From Methylobacterium sp. WL1 (GTDB lineage Bacteria; Pseudomonadota; Alphaproteobacteria; Rhizobiales; Beijerinckiaceae): a stretch of 64,000 bases of DNA. The translations under genes were made by a program, and so were the position numbers. The notes beneath the pieces are model-generated. The model saw only the letters and a list, made by a program, of their open reading frames with translations, was not told the origin of the DNA and searched no databases. Location: assembly GCF_008000895.1 (NCBI RefSeq), contig NZ_CP042823.1, forward strand, positions 3,500,001 to 3,564,000. The letters run 5' to 3'. Shown here piece by piece: positions 1-9,613 of the stretch; position 1 is the first letter of the stretch; each line of letters starts with the position of its first letter.

Positions 1-1
1 C

Positions 2-127
2 GCCCTCGCCGACTCGCCGACGGGACGGCCGGCGGCCTCGATCTCCAACGATTCCGCCGCGGCCGGCAACGCCAACCAGCCCTCGCAGGTCGCCCCCCCC
101 AGGGCGGAGGGGGCGCCTCGAACCTAA
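2..127 (+). CDS. Possible C-terminal tail of a truncated upstream gene
   Basis: An open frame runs in from the left edge and stops at a TAA at 125-127. It encodes about 41 residues rich in Ala, Pro, Ser and Asn with no recognisable domain. The other two frames are also open for part of this stretch, as is usual at this GC content, so the call rests only on composition. It could equally be non-coding sequence downstream of alaS. Confidence 0.2.
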   Translation, partial: ALADSPTGRPAASISNDSAAAGNANQPSQVAPPRAEGAPRT

Positions 128-233
128 GTGGTTCGTAGGCTTCAAGAAGTTTTGAGCGTTCTGGAGCCCTCCTTCGAGGGCTTCGCTGCGCTACGCCACC
201 TCGCGATGAGGCCGTGGGCGGGACCGTCCCGCC

Positions 234-2921
234 TCAAGCCGCGTCGGTCAGCGCCTGCTCGATCGCGTCGAGCGCCGCCTCGGCACCGGCACCGTTGGGG
301 CCGCCGGCCTGAGCCATGTCGCGACGGCCGCCGCCACCCTTGCCGCCGAGCGCGCCCGCCCCGGCCCGCACCAGCCCGACCGCGTCGTAACGGCCGGTCA
401 GGTCCTCGGTGACGCCGACCACGAGGCCCGCCTTGCCGTCGGCCGCGACCCCGACGATCGCCACGATGCCGGAGCCCAGGCGCTTCTTCTCCTCGTCGAT
501 GATCGGCTTGAGGTCGCGCATGTCGAGCCCCTCGACCACCGAGCGCCGGAATGCCACGCCGCCGATCTCGCTCTGGCGGGCGTTGGACCCCGATCCGGTC
601 TCACCACCCATCGCCAGCTTGCGCCTTGTGTCGGCGAGCTCCCGCTCCAGGCGACGCTTGTCCTCCATCAGCGCGGTGAGGCGGTCTGGCGCCTCCGCGA
701 CCGGGGCCTTCAGGATGCCGGCCAGCGCGGCCAGCGTGCGGGCCTCCTCGGCCCGGTGGCGGCGCGCCGCGTCAGCGGTAAGCGCCTCGATCCGGCGGAC
801 GCCGGCCCCGACCGCGCTGTCGCTGACGATGGTGATCGCCCCGATATCGCCGGTGCGCCCGGCATGGGTGCCGCCGCACAGCTCGATGGAGAAGTTCTTG
901 AGCCGGCCGCGGTCGGTCTCGGCGCCGGACGCGTCCACCGGCAGGCCCATCGAGACGACCCGGACCTCGTCGCCGTACTTCTCGCCGAACAGGGCCCGGG
1001 CGCCGGACGCGATGGCGTCGTCCACGGCCATCAGCTTGGTCACCACCGGGGCGTTCTGGAGCAGCACCGCGTTGGCGATGTCCTCGACCCGGGCCAGCTC
1101 GTCCGCCTCGATCGGCTTCGGATGGCTGATGTCGAAGCGCAGCCGCTCCGGGCTGACGAGAGAGCCCTTCTGGGCGACGTGGTCGCCGAGAACCTGCCGC
1201 AGGGCCTCGTGCAGGAGGTGCGTGGCCGAGTGGTTGGCACGGATCGCCTTGCGGCGGGCGTGGTCGACCTTCAGCTCCACGGCCTGTTCGAGCCCGAGGG
1301 TACCCGCCTCCACGCTGACGTGGTGGACGAACAGGTCCCCGAGCTTCTTCTCGGTTCCGGTGACGCGGACCTTCAGGCCCGCCGCCAGGATCAGGCCGGT
1401 ATCGCCGACCTGTCCGCCGGATTCGGCGTAGAACGGCGTCTGGTTGACCAGCGCGAGGCCGGTCTGCCCCGCCTCGAGGCTCTTCACCTCGGCGCCGTCG
1501 CGCAGCAGCGCGGTCACGATGCCCTCGGCGGCCTCGGTCTCGTAACCCAGGAACTCGGTGGCGCCGACGCGCTCGCGGATGCCGAACCAGACCGTCTCGG
1601 TGGCGGCCTCGCCGGAGCCCTTCCAGGCCTCGCGCGCCGCCTGCTTCTGGCGCTGCATCGCGGCCGTGAACGCCTCGGTGTCGACCCCGATGCCCCGGGC
1701 CTTGAGGGCGTCCTGGGTGAGGTCGAGGGGGAAGCCGTAGGTGTCGTACAGGGTGAAGGCGGTGTCGCCCGAGAGGTTTTCGCCGGCCTTGAGATCGCGC
1801 GTCTCGGAATCGAGGATCGATAGACCCCGTTCCAGGGTGCGGCGGAAGCGGGTCTCCTCCAGCTTCAGGGTCTCGCCAATCAGCGCCTCGGCGCGCATCA
1901 ACTCGGGATAGGCTTGGCCCATCTCGCGCACCAGCGTCGGCACCAGGCGGTACATGGTCGGCTCGCGGGCGCCGAGGATCTCGGCATGCCGCATGGCCCG
2001 GCGCATGATCCGGCGCAGCACGTAGCCGCGCCCCTCGTTGCCCGGCAGCACACCGTCGGCGACCAGGAACGAGGCGGCGCGCAGGTGGTCGGCGATCACC
2101 CGGTAGGACGCCATCGTGGCGGGCTCGGGCGCCCGCGAGACGGCGTGCGCCACGGCGTCGATCAGCGCCTTGAACAGGTCCGTGTCGTAGTTCGAGTGCA
2201 CGCCCTGGAGGATCGCGGCCATGCGCTCCAGGCCCATGCCGGTATCGATCGAGGGCCGGGGCAGCGGGTTGCGCACCCCCGGCTCCAGCTGCTCGTACTG
2301 CATGAACACGAGGTTCCAGAACTCGAGGAAGCGGTCGCCGTCCTCGTCCGGGGAGCCGGGCGGTCCGCCCTGGAGCGCCGGGCCCTGGTCGATGAAGATC
2401 TCCGAGCACGGGCCACAGGGGCCGGTGTCGCCCATCTGCCAGAAGTTGTCGGAGGTCCCGATCCGGATGATCTTCTCATCCGGGAAGCCGGCGATCTTTT
2501 TCCACAGGTTCGCGGCCTCGTCGTCGTCGGCGTAGACGGTGACGAGCAGCCGGTCGGGCTTGAGGCCGAATTCCTTGGTGATCAGCGTCCAGGCCAGCTC
2601 GATCGCGCGGTCCTTGAAGTAGTCGCCGAACGAGAAGTTGCCGAGCATCTCGAAGAACGTGTGATGGCGCGCGGTATAGCCGACGTTGTCCAGGTCGTTG
2701 TGCTTGCCGCCGGCCCGCACGCATTTCTGCGCCGTGGTGGCCCGGTCGTAGCCGCGCTTCTCGATGCCCGTGAAGACGTTCTTGAACTGCACCATGCCGG
2801 CGTTCGTGAACATCAGCGTGGGATCGTTCTTCGGAACGAGGCTCGAGGAGGGCACGGCCTCGTGTCCCGCACGCGCGAAGAAGTCGAGGAAGGTCGACCG
2901 GATCTCGTTGACGCCGCTCAT
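234..2921 (-). CDS. alaS: Alanine--tRNA ligase
   Basis: Cytoplasmic class II synthetase that charges tRNA-Ala; 895 residues, normal for the bacterial enzyme. The N-terminal aminoacylation core includes TNAGMVQFK near residue 40 and [13 protein letters not shown] further on. The editing domain has the zinc-site pair HSATHLLH near residue 563 and [11 protein letters not shown] near residue 678. A Gly/Ala-rich C-Ala domain ends the protein. The start is the ATG just upstream of the [13 protein letters not shown]-terminus, the expected position for the family. It is divergent from the lytic transglycosylase gene across a 230-base gap and has no operon partner on its strand in view. Nothing is unusual in the sequence. 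Confidence 0.98.
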   Translation of the reverse strand: MSGVNEIRSTFLDFFARAGHEAVPSSSLVPKNDPTLMFTNAGMVQFKNVFTGIEKRGYDRATTAQKCVRAGGKHNDLDNVGYTARHHTFFEMLGNFSFGDYFKDRAIELAWTLITKEFGLKPDRLLVTVYADDDEAANLWKKIAGFPDEKIIRIGTSDNFWQMGDTGPCGPCSEIFIDQGPALQGGPPGSPDEDGDRFLEFWNLVFMQYEQLEPGVRNPLPRPSIDTGMGLERMAAILQGVHSNYDTDLFKALIDAVAHAVSRAPEPATMASYRVIADHLRAASFLVADGVLPGNEGRGYVLRRIMRRAMRHAEILGAREPTMYRLVPTLVREMGQAYPELMRAEALIGETLKLEETRFRRTLERGLSILDSETRDLKAGENLSGDTAFTLYDTYGFPLDLTQDALKARGIGVDTEAFTAAMQRQKQAAREAWKGSGEAATETVWFGIRERVGATEFLGYETEAAEGIVTALLRDGAEVKSLEAGQTGLALVNQTPFYAESGGQVGDTGLILAAGLKVRVTGTEKKLGDLFVHHVSVEAGTLGLEQAVELKVDHARRKAIRANHSATHLLHEALRQVLGDHVAQKGSLVSPERLRFDISHPKPIEADELARVEDIANAVLLQNAPVVTKLMAVDDAIASGARALFGEKYGDEVRVVSMGLPVDASGAETDRGRLKNFSIELCGGTHAGRTGDIGAITIVSDSAVGAGVRRIEALTADAARRHRAEEARTLAALAGILKAPVAEAPDRLTALMEDKRRLERELADTRRKLAMGGETGSGSNARQSEIGGVAFRRSVVEGLDMRDLKPIIDEEKKRLGSGIVAIVGVAADGKAGLVVGVTEDLTGRYDAVGLVRAGAGALGGKGGGGRRDMAQAGGPNGAGAEAALDAIEQALTDAA

Positions 2922-3151
2922 CGGGGCAGAACTCTAAGCAGGGCTCAAGGGACTGGGCCGCCACCCGTTTCAGGCGCGACCCGCATGCCGCCCTCTTAAG
3001 GACGGATCAGGCCCAAGTCACGGGCGCCCCGCCGCGAAATCACCCCGGCCCGCCCCATCGCCGCCACAAGCACGGCCGTGTTGTCGCCACATCTGTCAAG
3101 CGATGGTGTGTCCGTGGCGCCGTCAAGGGCGCGTGAGGATTCGGGTAGACG

Positions 3152-4318
3152 ATGCAGGGCCGCACGGTCGGATCGCCGAGGAACGTCACGGGTCAGCAGG
3201 GCCGGTTCGGCTCCGGCCGGGCCGATGCCATCACCGCACAGCCGATGCTCGGCCGTGCCCACGGGAGCGTCCCGGCGCTGGCCCGCTCGGTGCTGACGAT
3301 ATCGCTGATCGCCGGCGGCCTCAGCGCCGCGCTGATCGGCTCGGGGGTCGATCTCGGCAAGGTCGGGCTGAGCCAGGCGGTCTCCTCCGCGCAGGCCGCC
3401 ACCGAGCCGCCGATGCCGCGCCCGCGCATCCACACCGTCGCTCTCAGCGAGGAGCTGGAGCGGACCCCGCTGCGCGCGTCTGCGAGCTTTGCCGCCGTGC
3501 ACGACCTCGACACCGCCGTAGGCTCCAACGGCGTCGACCGCGTGTCCTACGATTTCCTGCTCTCGGAGAGCGCCGGCGGCGACCCGAACGACATCCTCGA
3601 ATTCGGCCCGATGAAGATCCGGCGCCACCTGGTGCAGACGATCGTGCGGGCCGCCCAGGCGGTGCAGACCGACCCGGTCCTGCTCATGGCGGTGGCCGAC
3701 AAGGAGTCGAGCTTCGTCACCGCGGTCCAGGCCAAGACCTCCTCGGCCACAGGCCTCTATCAGTTCATCGAGCGCACCTGGCTCGGCGTGGTCCGCGACT
3801 TCGGCGCCAAGTACGGGCTGGAGAAGGAGGCCGCGCTGGTCACCGCCGACGCCAACGACCGGCCGGCGATCACCGACGCCGCCGAGCGCGCCCGGGTGCT
3901 CGAGTTGCGCCGCGACCCTTATCTCTCGGCGCTGATGGCCGGCGAGATGCTGAAGCGCGACGCCGGCCGCATCGCCCAGCGCATCGGCCGCGAACTCACC
4001 CTCGGCGAGGTCTACCTCGCCCACTTCCTGGGCGCGGACGATGCCGGGGAGTTCCTGGCCAACGTCGTCAACAAGCCGGCCGCCGCCGCGGCCGTGCTGC
4101 TGCCCGGCCCGGCCCGGGCCAACCGCTCGATCTTCTTCGCCGCCGGACGCTTCGTCGGCCGCGGCCGGCACCGCAAGCCGGCCAGCCTCTCGGTGGCGCA
4201 GGTCCACGAGAAGTTCGAGGCGATGATGAGCACCCGCGGCACGCGGTACCAGAACGTCCAGGCGGTCTCGGGGATCATGGCCTACGCGGACGCCGCCACC
4301 GGCGTCGCCACGCAGTAA
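3152..4318 (+). CDS. Lytic transglycosylase (SLT domain) protein
   Basis: 388 residues. An N-terminal hydrophobic stretch near residues 45-65 probably acts as a signal or anchor segment. The Goose-lysozyme/SLT fold follows from about residue 165: the catalytic Glu is in ADKESSF (Glu185), followed by ATGLYQFIERTW and a later YLAHFLG motif. Proteins of this type cleave the MurNAc-GlcNAc bond of peptidoglycan in the periplasm without hydrolysis. The C-terminal part is Ala- and Arg-rich. An open frame overlapping on the same strand runs into the next gene, but it is only GC-driven openness and not a fusion. The start is the ATG closest to the signal-like region; a shorter start is possible. Confidence 0.85.
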   Translation: MQGRTVGSPRNVTGQQGRFGSGRADAITAQPMLGRAHGSVPALARSVLTISLIAGGLSAALIGSGVDLGKVGLSQAVSSAQAATEPPMPRPRIHTVALSEELERTPLRASASFAAVHDLDTAVGSNGVDRVSYDFLLSESAGGDPNDILEFGPMKIRRHLVQTIVRAAQAVQTDPVLLMAVADKESSFVTAVQAKTSSATGLYQFIERTWLGVVRDFGAKYGLEKEAALVTADANDRPAITDAAERARVLELRRDPYLSALMAGEMLKRDAGRIAQRIGRELTLGEVYLAHFLGADDAGEFLANVVNKPAAAAAVLLPGPARANRSIFFAAGRFVGRGRHRKPASLSVAQVHEKFEAMMSTRGTRYQNVQAVSGIMAYADAATGVATQ

Positions 4319-4497
4319 CAGCACGGCGAGCGGGCCTCTATTCGCGGTCTCGCGCGCAACTCCCGGCGTCCCGTCGACGTTCGTCCACAAGCGCCGCGCT
4401 CACCTGCGGCGTGACACGGAGACTTCGGGGGAAGTTCTTGAGAAAGCCTCTGACGGGCACGGCCGCGCCGCTCACCGATACGCTCTCGCCGAGCAGC

Positions 4498-5037
4498 ATG
4501 CCGCTCGACCAGATCGGGCAGACGCTGGCGTCGATCTACGACGACCTCATGTCGGAGGGCGTGCCGGAACACCTTGCCGCCCTGGTGCGCCGGGTGCGGC
4601 AGGCCGAGGTCGAGCCGTCCGTCGCTCCGACGCCGAGCCCGCAGGCCGCCGAGGCGGCGAGCCCGCGCCTGGCGCTGGTGGTCGAGGACGACCCGCAGCT
4701 GCGCGCGCTGGCCGAGACTCTGCTGGAGGAGACCGAGCTCGAGGTCGTCGGCTGCGACAGCGCCGAGGCCGCCCTGGTCGTGCTCCAGGCCCGCGGCGGC
4801 GACGTCGCCCTGGTCTTCGCCGACATCCAGCTCGCGGGCGCCATGACCGGTCTTCAGCTCGCCCGCGCGGTGGCGACCCTGTGGCCCCGGGCCCGCCTGG
4901 TGGTCACCACCGGCCAGGGCGGCCGCCGGCCGGACCTGCCGAGCGAAGCGGTGTTCATCGCAAAGCCCTGGCGCCCCTTCGACGTGCTGGTGGAGGCCGA
5001 GCGGGCGACCACGGATCCGGCACCGCCGGTCACCTGA
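4498..5037 (+). CDS. Stand-alone response-regulator receiver protein
   Basis: About 179 residues from the ATG at 4498; in-frame GTG (4411) and TTG (4438) starts are possible. The first 55 residues are a short helical region (LASIYDDLMSEG) with an Ala/Pro linker. The receiver domain follows: acidic pair in VVEDDPQ, phospho-acceptor Asp in VFADIQLAG, and conserved Lys in FIAKPW. No output domain follows, so it probably acts as a phospho-sink or through protein contacts. It sits 61 bases before the first transglutaminase gene and may be co-transcribed with it. No histidine kinase partner is adjacent. Confidence 0.8.
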   Translation: MPLDQIGQTLASIYDDLMSEGVPEHLAALVRRVRQAEVEPSVAPTPSPQAAEAASPRLALVVEDDPQLRALAETLLEETELEVVGCDSAEAALVVLQARGGDVALVFADIQLAGAMTGLQLARAVATLWPRARLVVTTGQGGRRPDLPSEAVFIAKPWRPFDVLVEAERATTDPAPPVT

Positions 5038-5098
5038 GACGGCGACAGGCCCGGCCCTTGCATTGACGGTCGACGTATCGGCGCGAGGAGCCTCCAGT

Positions 5099-6028
5099 TT
5101 GCCGATCCTGTCCGTCCGTCACCGCACGGTCTACCGGTACCGGCGCCCGGTCGCCTTCGGCGAGCACCGGATCATGTTCCGGCCCCGGGACAGCTACGAC
5201 CAGCGCCTGATCGAGGCCTCACTCGAGATCACACCCGAGCCCACGGCCCTGCGCTGGATGTTCGACGTGTTCGGCAATTGCGTCGCGGTGGCGACCTTCG
5301 GGGGCCGGGCCGAGACCCTGACCTTCGTGTGCGGGATCACCCTCGACCACACCCCCGAGCACGCCCCGGTCTTCCCGCTGGCGCCCCACGCCACCCATTA
5401 CCCGTTCGGGTACGGGGTCGAGGACATGCCCGACCTGTCGCGGTCGATCGAGCGGCAATGGCCCGATCCGCGCCACGAGGTCGATGCCTGGGCGCGCAGC
5501 TTCATCCCGGCCGACGGCCGGATCCCGACCCAGGAGCTGCTCGCCGACATGACCCGGAGCGTGCGGGCGAACTTCACCTACCTCGCCCGCTCCGAGAAGG
5601 GCGTGCAGGAGCCGCTGACGACTCTGCGCAGCAAGCGCGGCTCGTGCCGGGACTTCGCGGTGCTGATGATGGAGGCGGTCCGGGCGCTCGGCATGGCCGC
5701 CCGGTTCGTCTCCGGATACCTGTATAACCCGCGCAACGACCGCGCCCGCCATGTCGGCGGCGGCTCGACCCATGCATGGCTGCAGGTCTACCTGCCGGGC
5801 GCCGGCTGGATCGAGTTCGACCCGACCAACGGGATCGTCGGCAACCGCGACCTGATCCGCGTGGCGGTGGCGCGCGATCCGGCGCAGGCCGTGCCGCTGC
5901 ACGGCTCGTTCTTCGGGCTCGCCAGCGACGATCTCGGCATGCGGGTGGACGTCGACGTGGTCGAATTGCCTGACGACGAGGCACGAACACCAGGATTTGA
6001 AGCTCATCCGCCGATCGTGGCGCGTTGA
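5099..6028 (+). CDS. Transglutaminase-like cysteine protease family protein, copy 1
   Basis: 309 residues from a TTG at 5099, chosen because AGGAG lies eight bases upstream; an earlier TTG at 5063 lacks such a site. The N-terminal half matches the bacterial transglutaminase-like N domain (VRHRTVYRYRRPV). The core carries the catalytic triad of the superfamily: Cys183 in RGSCRDFAV, His225 in GSTHAWLQV, and Asp in WIEFDPTNG. No signal peptide is visible, so a cytoplasmic protease or amidase role is likely; the substrate is unknown. It is followed 65 bases later by a second, diverged member of the superfamily. Pairs like this are common in alphaproteobacteria. Confidence 0.88.
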   Translation: MPILSVRHRTVYRYRRPVAFGEHRIMFRPRDSYDQRLIEASLEITPEPTALRWMFDVFGNCVAVATFGGRAETLTFVCGITLDHTPEHAPVFPLAPHATHYPFGYGVEDMPDLSRSIERQWPDPRHEVDAWARSFIPADGRIPTQELLADMTRSVRANFTYLARSEKGVQEPLTTLRSKRGSCRDFAVLMMEAVRALGMAARFVSGYLYNPRNDRARHVGGGSTHAWLQVYLPGAGWIEFDPTNGIVGNRDLIRVAVARDPAQAVPLHGSFFGLASDDLGMRVDVDVVELPDDEARTPGFEAHPPIVAR

Positions 6029-6093
6029 GCCCGCGGATCCGGATGGAACATGCGGGGCGACCCGCCGGGGCGAGAGGACAGCAGGTGGCCGCG

Positions 6094-6912
6094 ATGAAGA
6101 TCAGGACGGGTTACGATATCGGCTTCAGCCTGACCCAGCCCACGCCCATGGTCCTGATGCTCAGCGTCCATCCCTCCCGGATGCCCGACCTGCTGACCCC
6201 GCAGGAGATCCGGTTCGATCCGTGGGTCCCGTCGCATACGTACCGGGACGTGTACGACAACGTCTGCCATCGCATCGTCGCGCCGCCCGGCCTGATGACG
6301 ATCTCGGCCGACTTCACGATCCAGGATTCCGGGCTCCTCGACGCCTACGTCCCGGAGGCCCAGCAGATCCCGGTCCAGGACCTGCCGGACGACGTGATGG
6401 TCTTCCTGCTGGGCTCCCGCTACTGCGACACCGACAAGCTCTCCCAGACGGCCTGGTCGCTGTTCGGCAACACGCCCGAGGGCTGGGCCCGGGTGCAGGC
6501 GATCGTCGCCTACACGCACGAGCGCATCCGGTTCGACTACCAGCGCGCCGACGCGACCCGCACCGCCCATGACGGCTTCATGCAGCGCGAGGGCGTCTGC
6601 CGCGACTTCGCGCATCTCGCGGTGGCGTTCTGCCGGTGCATGAACATCCCGGCCCGCTACGCCACCGGCTACCTCGGCGACATCGGCGTGCCGAAGGACC
6701 CGGCGCCGATGGATTTCTCCGCCTGGTTCGAGGTCTACCTCCAGGGACCCGACGGCCCGCGCTGGTACACGTTCGACGCGAGGCACAATCGCCAGCGGAT
6801 CGGCCGCATCGTCATGGCCCGGGGCCGCGATGCCACCGACTGCGCGATCTCGACCAATTTCGGCTACGCCCACCTGGCGCGCTTCGACGTCCACACCGAC
6901 GAGGTCGCGTGA
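6094..6912 (+). CDS. Transglutaminase-like protein, copy 2, with Ser at the His position
   Basis: 272 residues from the ATG at 6094 (MKIRTGYD); an upstream GTG at 6025 is less likely. The core shows Cys169 in EGVCRDFAHLAVAF and the Asp region WYTFDARHN. Where the catalytic His is expected, the sequence reads PMDFSAWFEV, so position 209 is Ser. The rest of the fold looks intact. Either this member is catalytically altered or another residue supplies the base. It lies directly after the intact copy and probably in the same transcript, which suggests a paired or regulatory role. The function is unassigned. Confidence 0.82.
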   Translation: MKIRTGYDIGFSLTQPTPMVLMLSVHPSRMPDLLTPQEIRFDPWVPSHTYRDVYDNVCHRIVAPPGLMTISADFTIQDSGLLDAYVPEAQQIPVQDLPDDVMVFLLGSRYCDTDKLSQTAWSLFGNTPEGWARVQAIVAYTHERIRFDYQRADATRTAHDGFMQREGVCRDFAHLAVAFCRCMNIPARYATGYLGDIGVPKDPAPMDFSAWFEVYLQGPDGPRWYTFDARHNRQRIGRIVMARGRDATDCAISTNFGYAHLARFDVHTDEVA

Positions 6913-7102
6913 CGCGTCGGTGATCACGAACGATGGTTACTGATGTTCGGAGCGGGGCGATGCAGAGCGCAGAGTGTGGCGCGCGGCACGCGCGAACCCG
7001 CTTACGTATTCCAACGTCAGCGAAAATCTTCTTCGGCGGGTGGAACTGCCAACCTATGCTCACGCTTGTAATAGCAAAGGTTATCGCACAGGCAGGCACA
7101 CC

Positions 7103-7744
7103 ATGAAGACCTCGGCCACCGCCCTCGCGGCGCTCCTTGCCGCAACTGTTCTGTCCGCCGCGCCGGCGCTGGCCGCCCCGGCCTACGATCCCTTCGGCAC
7201 CAACGGCGCCGAGGAGTATTACTCGGATCCGGGCCAGTACGGGTACCAGGGCACCCCGGGCTACGGCCAGGGCGTGCAGGACGCGCCGCAGGCGCAGGTC
7301 CAGCCGATCCCCCGCGAGATCGTGGCGTTCAACGCCCCCTACGCACCGGGCACGATCGTAGTCTCCACCGCCGAGCGCCGCCTGTACTACGTGATGGGTA
7401 ACGGCGAGGCGATCCGCTACGGCGTCGGCGTCGGCCGGCCGGGCTTCAGCTGGAGCGGCGTCAACAAGGTCACCGCCAAGCGCGAGTGGCCGTCCTGGAC
7501 GCCCCCGAAGGCCATGATCGCCCGCCGCCCCGACCTGCCGCGCTACATGGCCGGCGGCATCGAGAACCCGCTCGGCGCCCGCGCCATGTATATCGGCAGC
7601 ACCGAATACCGCATCCACGGCTCCAACGAGCCGGACACGATCGGCCAGGCGGTGTCTTCGGGCTGCATCCGGATGACCAACGACGATGTCACCGATCTGT
7701 ACGAGCGTGTGAAGGTCGGCGCCAAGGTCGTCGTGCTGAACTGA
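7103..7744 (+). CDS. L,D-transpeptidase (YkuD domain), exported
   Basis: 213 residues. A clear signal peptide (KTSATALAALLAATVL, cut after ALAAP) leads to a Tyr/Gly/Pro-rich linker and then the YkuD catalytic domain from about residue 85 (GTIVVSTAERRLYYV). The active-site motif is HGSNEP followed by SSGCIRM, with nucleophile Cys188. Enzymes of this family make 3-3 peptidoglycan cross-links or attach lipoproteins to the wall. The gene is monocistronic: it has its own 190-base upstream region and a strong terminator after it. A GGAAC element about 57 bases before the start hints at stress-sigma control, which is not proven. Confidence 0.93.
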   Translation: MKTSATALAALLAATVLSAAPALAAPAYDPFGTNGAEEYYSDPGQYGYQGTPGYGQGVQDAPQAQVQPIPREIVAFNAPYAPGTIVVSTAERRLYYVMGNGEAIRYGVGVGRPGFSWSGVNKVTAKREWPSWTPPKAMIARRPDLPRYMAGGIENPLGARAMYIGSTEYRIHGSNEPDTIGQAVSSGCIRMTNDDVTDLYERVKVGAKVVVLN

Positions 7745-7831
7745 GCTGACGACGGATCCGGATCTTCGGTACCCGCCTCATCGTGAGGCTGAAGGTGAGA
7801 TGATTTGGGCGCACAGAGCTTTCTAGGCATG

Positions 7832-7868
7832 AAGCCGGCCGGTCACCGTCGTGACCGGCCGGCTTTTT
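7832..7868 (+). terminator. Rho-independent terminator of the L,D-transpeptidase gene
   Basis: A perfect 15-base inverted repeat (7832-7846 with 7851-7865, loop CGTC) is followed by a run of T ending at 7868. It lies 88 bases after the stop codon. It is the strongest intrinsic terminator in the first half of the window. Confidence 0.92.
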
Positions 7869-8020
7869 CGTTGCCGAGCACCTGTCGGCGCAGCATCGTC
7901 GCCGGGACGACGCGTCGTCGTCTGGACGACCGCCCGCATAACGGTAAGTCTCCGCGCTTCCACCTCGGCCCAAAACCATCCCTCGACCCCGGCCGTCGCG
8001 GATAGCGGACGGAACGAGGC

Positions 8021-8310
8021 TCAGCGCGCTTCGTCGCCGTCCAAGATCGGTCGCCGCACGGGGGCATCGAAACAGGTCCGGTCGAGGTCGATCTCGAAAT
8101 CGACCGCATCGGACCTCAAGACGCCTTCTGGTGCGGTCGAAACATGAAGGCGCCACCCCTCATCCGTCCGCTCAAAGGGTACGACGCGCATCTGGTCCCG
8201 GTAGATCGGAGCGACGTGGCGCGGCGTCGGCAGGGACTTGTAGAACTTGAGCTTGCCGCCCCTGTCATAGTCCATCGCCGAGGGCGACAGCACTTCGACC
8301 ACCGCGAGCG
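8021..8310 (-). pseudogene. C-terminal remnant of a Uma2-family (DUF820) protein
   Basis: Reading leftward, the frame from about 8310 gives VVEVLSPSAMDYDRG, KLKFYKSLPT and FEIDLDR. This is the typical C-terminal half of Uma2/DUF820 proteins (PD-(D/E)XK nuclease fold) that are abundant in Methylobacterium. The upstream half, with the usual LxDGxPV region, is missing: the open frame continues but encodes Arg/Gly-rich out-of-family sequence. I read it as a 5'-truncated relic. The next 210 bases (8311-8520) hold nothing I can identify. Confidence 0.6.
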
Positions 8311-8520
8311 GCCGAAGAGCCGCGGCCAGGGGGCGATGGCAACCCACCGTCGTTGAAGGACCATCGGGGCCGCGGCGTCGGACTGTGCCTACCGCGGCCC
8401 GCCACCCCGACGCAGGGCGACCTCCTGGCCCTGACTGTCGAGGGCCCCGGAGGGGTGCAAACAATCCAAATGACCTATCCCGTTGGTTTCGATCGGGTAT
8501 CAGGCTGATTGGACGCCGGC

Positions 8521-8781
8521 TCAGCAAGCGTCGCAGATGCTGCCGAGGACGGGGTCGAGATCCTTCTGGCGCGTCGTCCAAGCGTTCGGATCGTGCAGGG
8601 GAGCCGCCGCGCGCCCCGGCGGAACCGTCTGGCCCACCGACGAGCGGTAGGGCGCGTTCACGGTCGTCTCGGGCCCGCCGCCCGTGCCGGTGACGGGGTC
8701 GGCCTGCGCCGCATCGAGGCACGCCGGCGACGCGATCAGGCCGAGGATCAGTCCGGCTCGCTTCAGGCTCGTGCGTGTCAT
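8521..8781 (-). CDS. Small secreted protein, 86 residues
   Basis: The start ATG at 8781 gives a basic N-terminus and hydrophobic segment (KRAGLILGLIASPACLDAA) that looks like a signal peptide. An in-frame Cys in SPAC might make it a lipoprotein, but the lipobox is imperfect. The mature part is Gly/Pro-rich and ends in DPVLGSICDAC. No domain is recognised. A second 86-residue secreted protein that also ends in Cys lies just upstream on the same strand. The two share little else, so a family relationship is only a possibility. Confidence 0.5.
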   Translation of the reverse strand: MTRTSLKRAGLILGLIASPACLDAAQADPVTGTGGGPETTVNAPYRSSVGQTVPPGRAAAPLHDPNAWTTRQKDLDPVLGSICDAC

Positions 8782-8975
8782 GGCGCGACGGCTCCTCAAT
8801 GCCCTTCGGGTTGATGGCGAAGTCTTCCATCAAGAGGCCGCCATCGCTCATGGCGGCTGCGACGCGCTCCCCCTCCCAAGCGCGGGAGGGTTGGGGTGAG
8901 AGACGCGCCGCTCACGCCGGGGTCGCACCCATCACGCTGTTCCGATCCCGGGCGGGGGACGGGTCCCGCGACCGA

Positions 8976-9236
8976 TCAGCAGCGGTTTCCACCGGCGGTC
9001 TGGCCGTACTGCTTCACGGGACGCGTCTGCTGGTTGGCGTTGCCCTCGGCCGCCGAGCTCATCGGACAGCCCTCGTAGTAGGGGTTGTCGTGGACGCCGA
9101 GGCCGAGCGAATGCGTGGCTTCGACGTCGTAGGGCGCAAAGCCGGTCCAGCGGGCACCGTTATCGGCCATGGCAGACGAGACCGGGGCAACGCCAAGGAG
9201 AAGGGCGGTGACGGCGGCGGCGATACGGGTCTTCAT
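8976..9236 (-). CDS. Small secreted protein, 86 residues, Cys-terminated
   Basis: The ATG at 9236 starts a clean signal peptide (KTRIAAAVTALLLGVAPV, predicted cut after SSAMA). The mature peptide of about 60 residues contains PYYEGCPMSSAAEG and ends GNRC, so it has two Cys that could pair in the periplasm. No known domain. An earlier start at 9347 would put 37 residues before the signal and is unlikely. The 377 bases upstream carry no gene but do hold a long inverted repeat. Confidence 0.6.
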   Translation of the reverse strand: MKTRIAAAVTALLLGVAPVSSAMADNGARWTGFAPYDVEATHSLGLGVHDNPYYEGCPMSSAAEGNANQQTRPVKQYGQTAGGNRC

Positions 9237-9358
9237 AAATAAACTCACGCTCTTACAAGTACGGTTCGATTGGTCGAACCCGCTTCCTCTTGCTTGAGAC
9301 TGATATGGGGACGCCAACGCCATCGTGACGTGCCGGCGCGCACGCACCGGTGGGGATT

Positions 9359-9418
9359 AAAAGTTGGCGGCGCCTTATCGCGACTGCACGCGTATTGCGC
9401 CGCCATTTTACAACTTTT
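9359..9418. repeat. Composite inverted repeat in a gene-free gap
   Basis: AAAAGTTG (9359-9366) pairs with CAACTTTT (9411-9418), and GGCGGCGC (9366-9373) pairs with GCGCCGCC (9397-9404). A six-base bulge lies on the right arm. It sits in the otherwise empty gap 9237-9613, between the small secreted protein gene and phnE. It could be a structured RNA element, a terminator-like hairpin or a mobile-element remnant. Confidence 0.6.
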
Positions 9419-9613
9419 GATAATGCCGCGTGCCGCGCGTGTATCGGAACGGCGGCGTCAGGCGAACACGGCGATCGTGGGCTTCGACAGGTTCCGCCCG
9501 TGGAGTCCGGATCGGCGCCCCGTCCATGCATCGCACCGATCGTTCCGGTTCTCCGATGCGAAGCCCGGACTGAGAACGCGCCTTATCCCGCGTTCACCAC
9601 ATCTCGATGAAGG

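Noticed and set aside
3103..5037. One long plus-strand frame joining the transglycosylase region to the response regulator
   Set aside because: The upstream part is out of frame with the real transglycosylase gene; only the last 179 codons encode the receiver protein.
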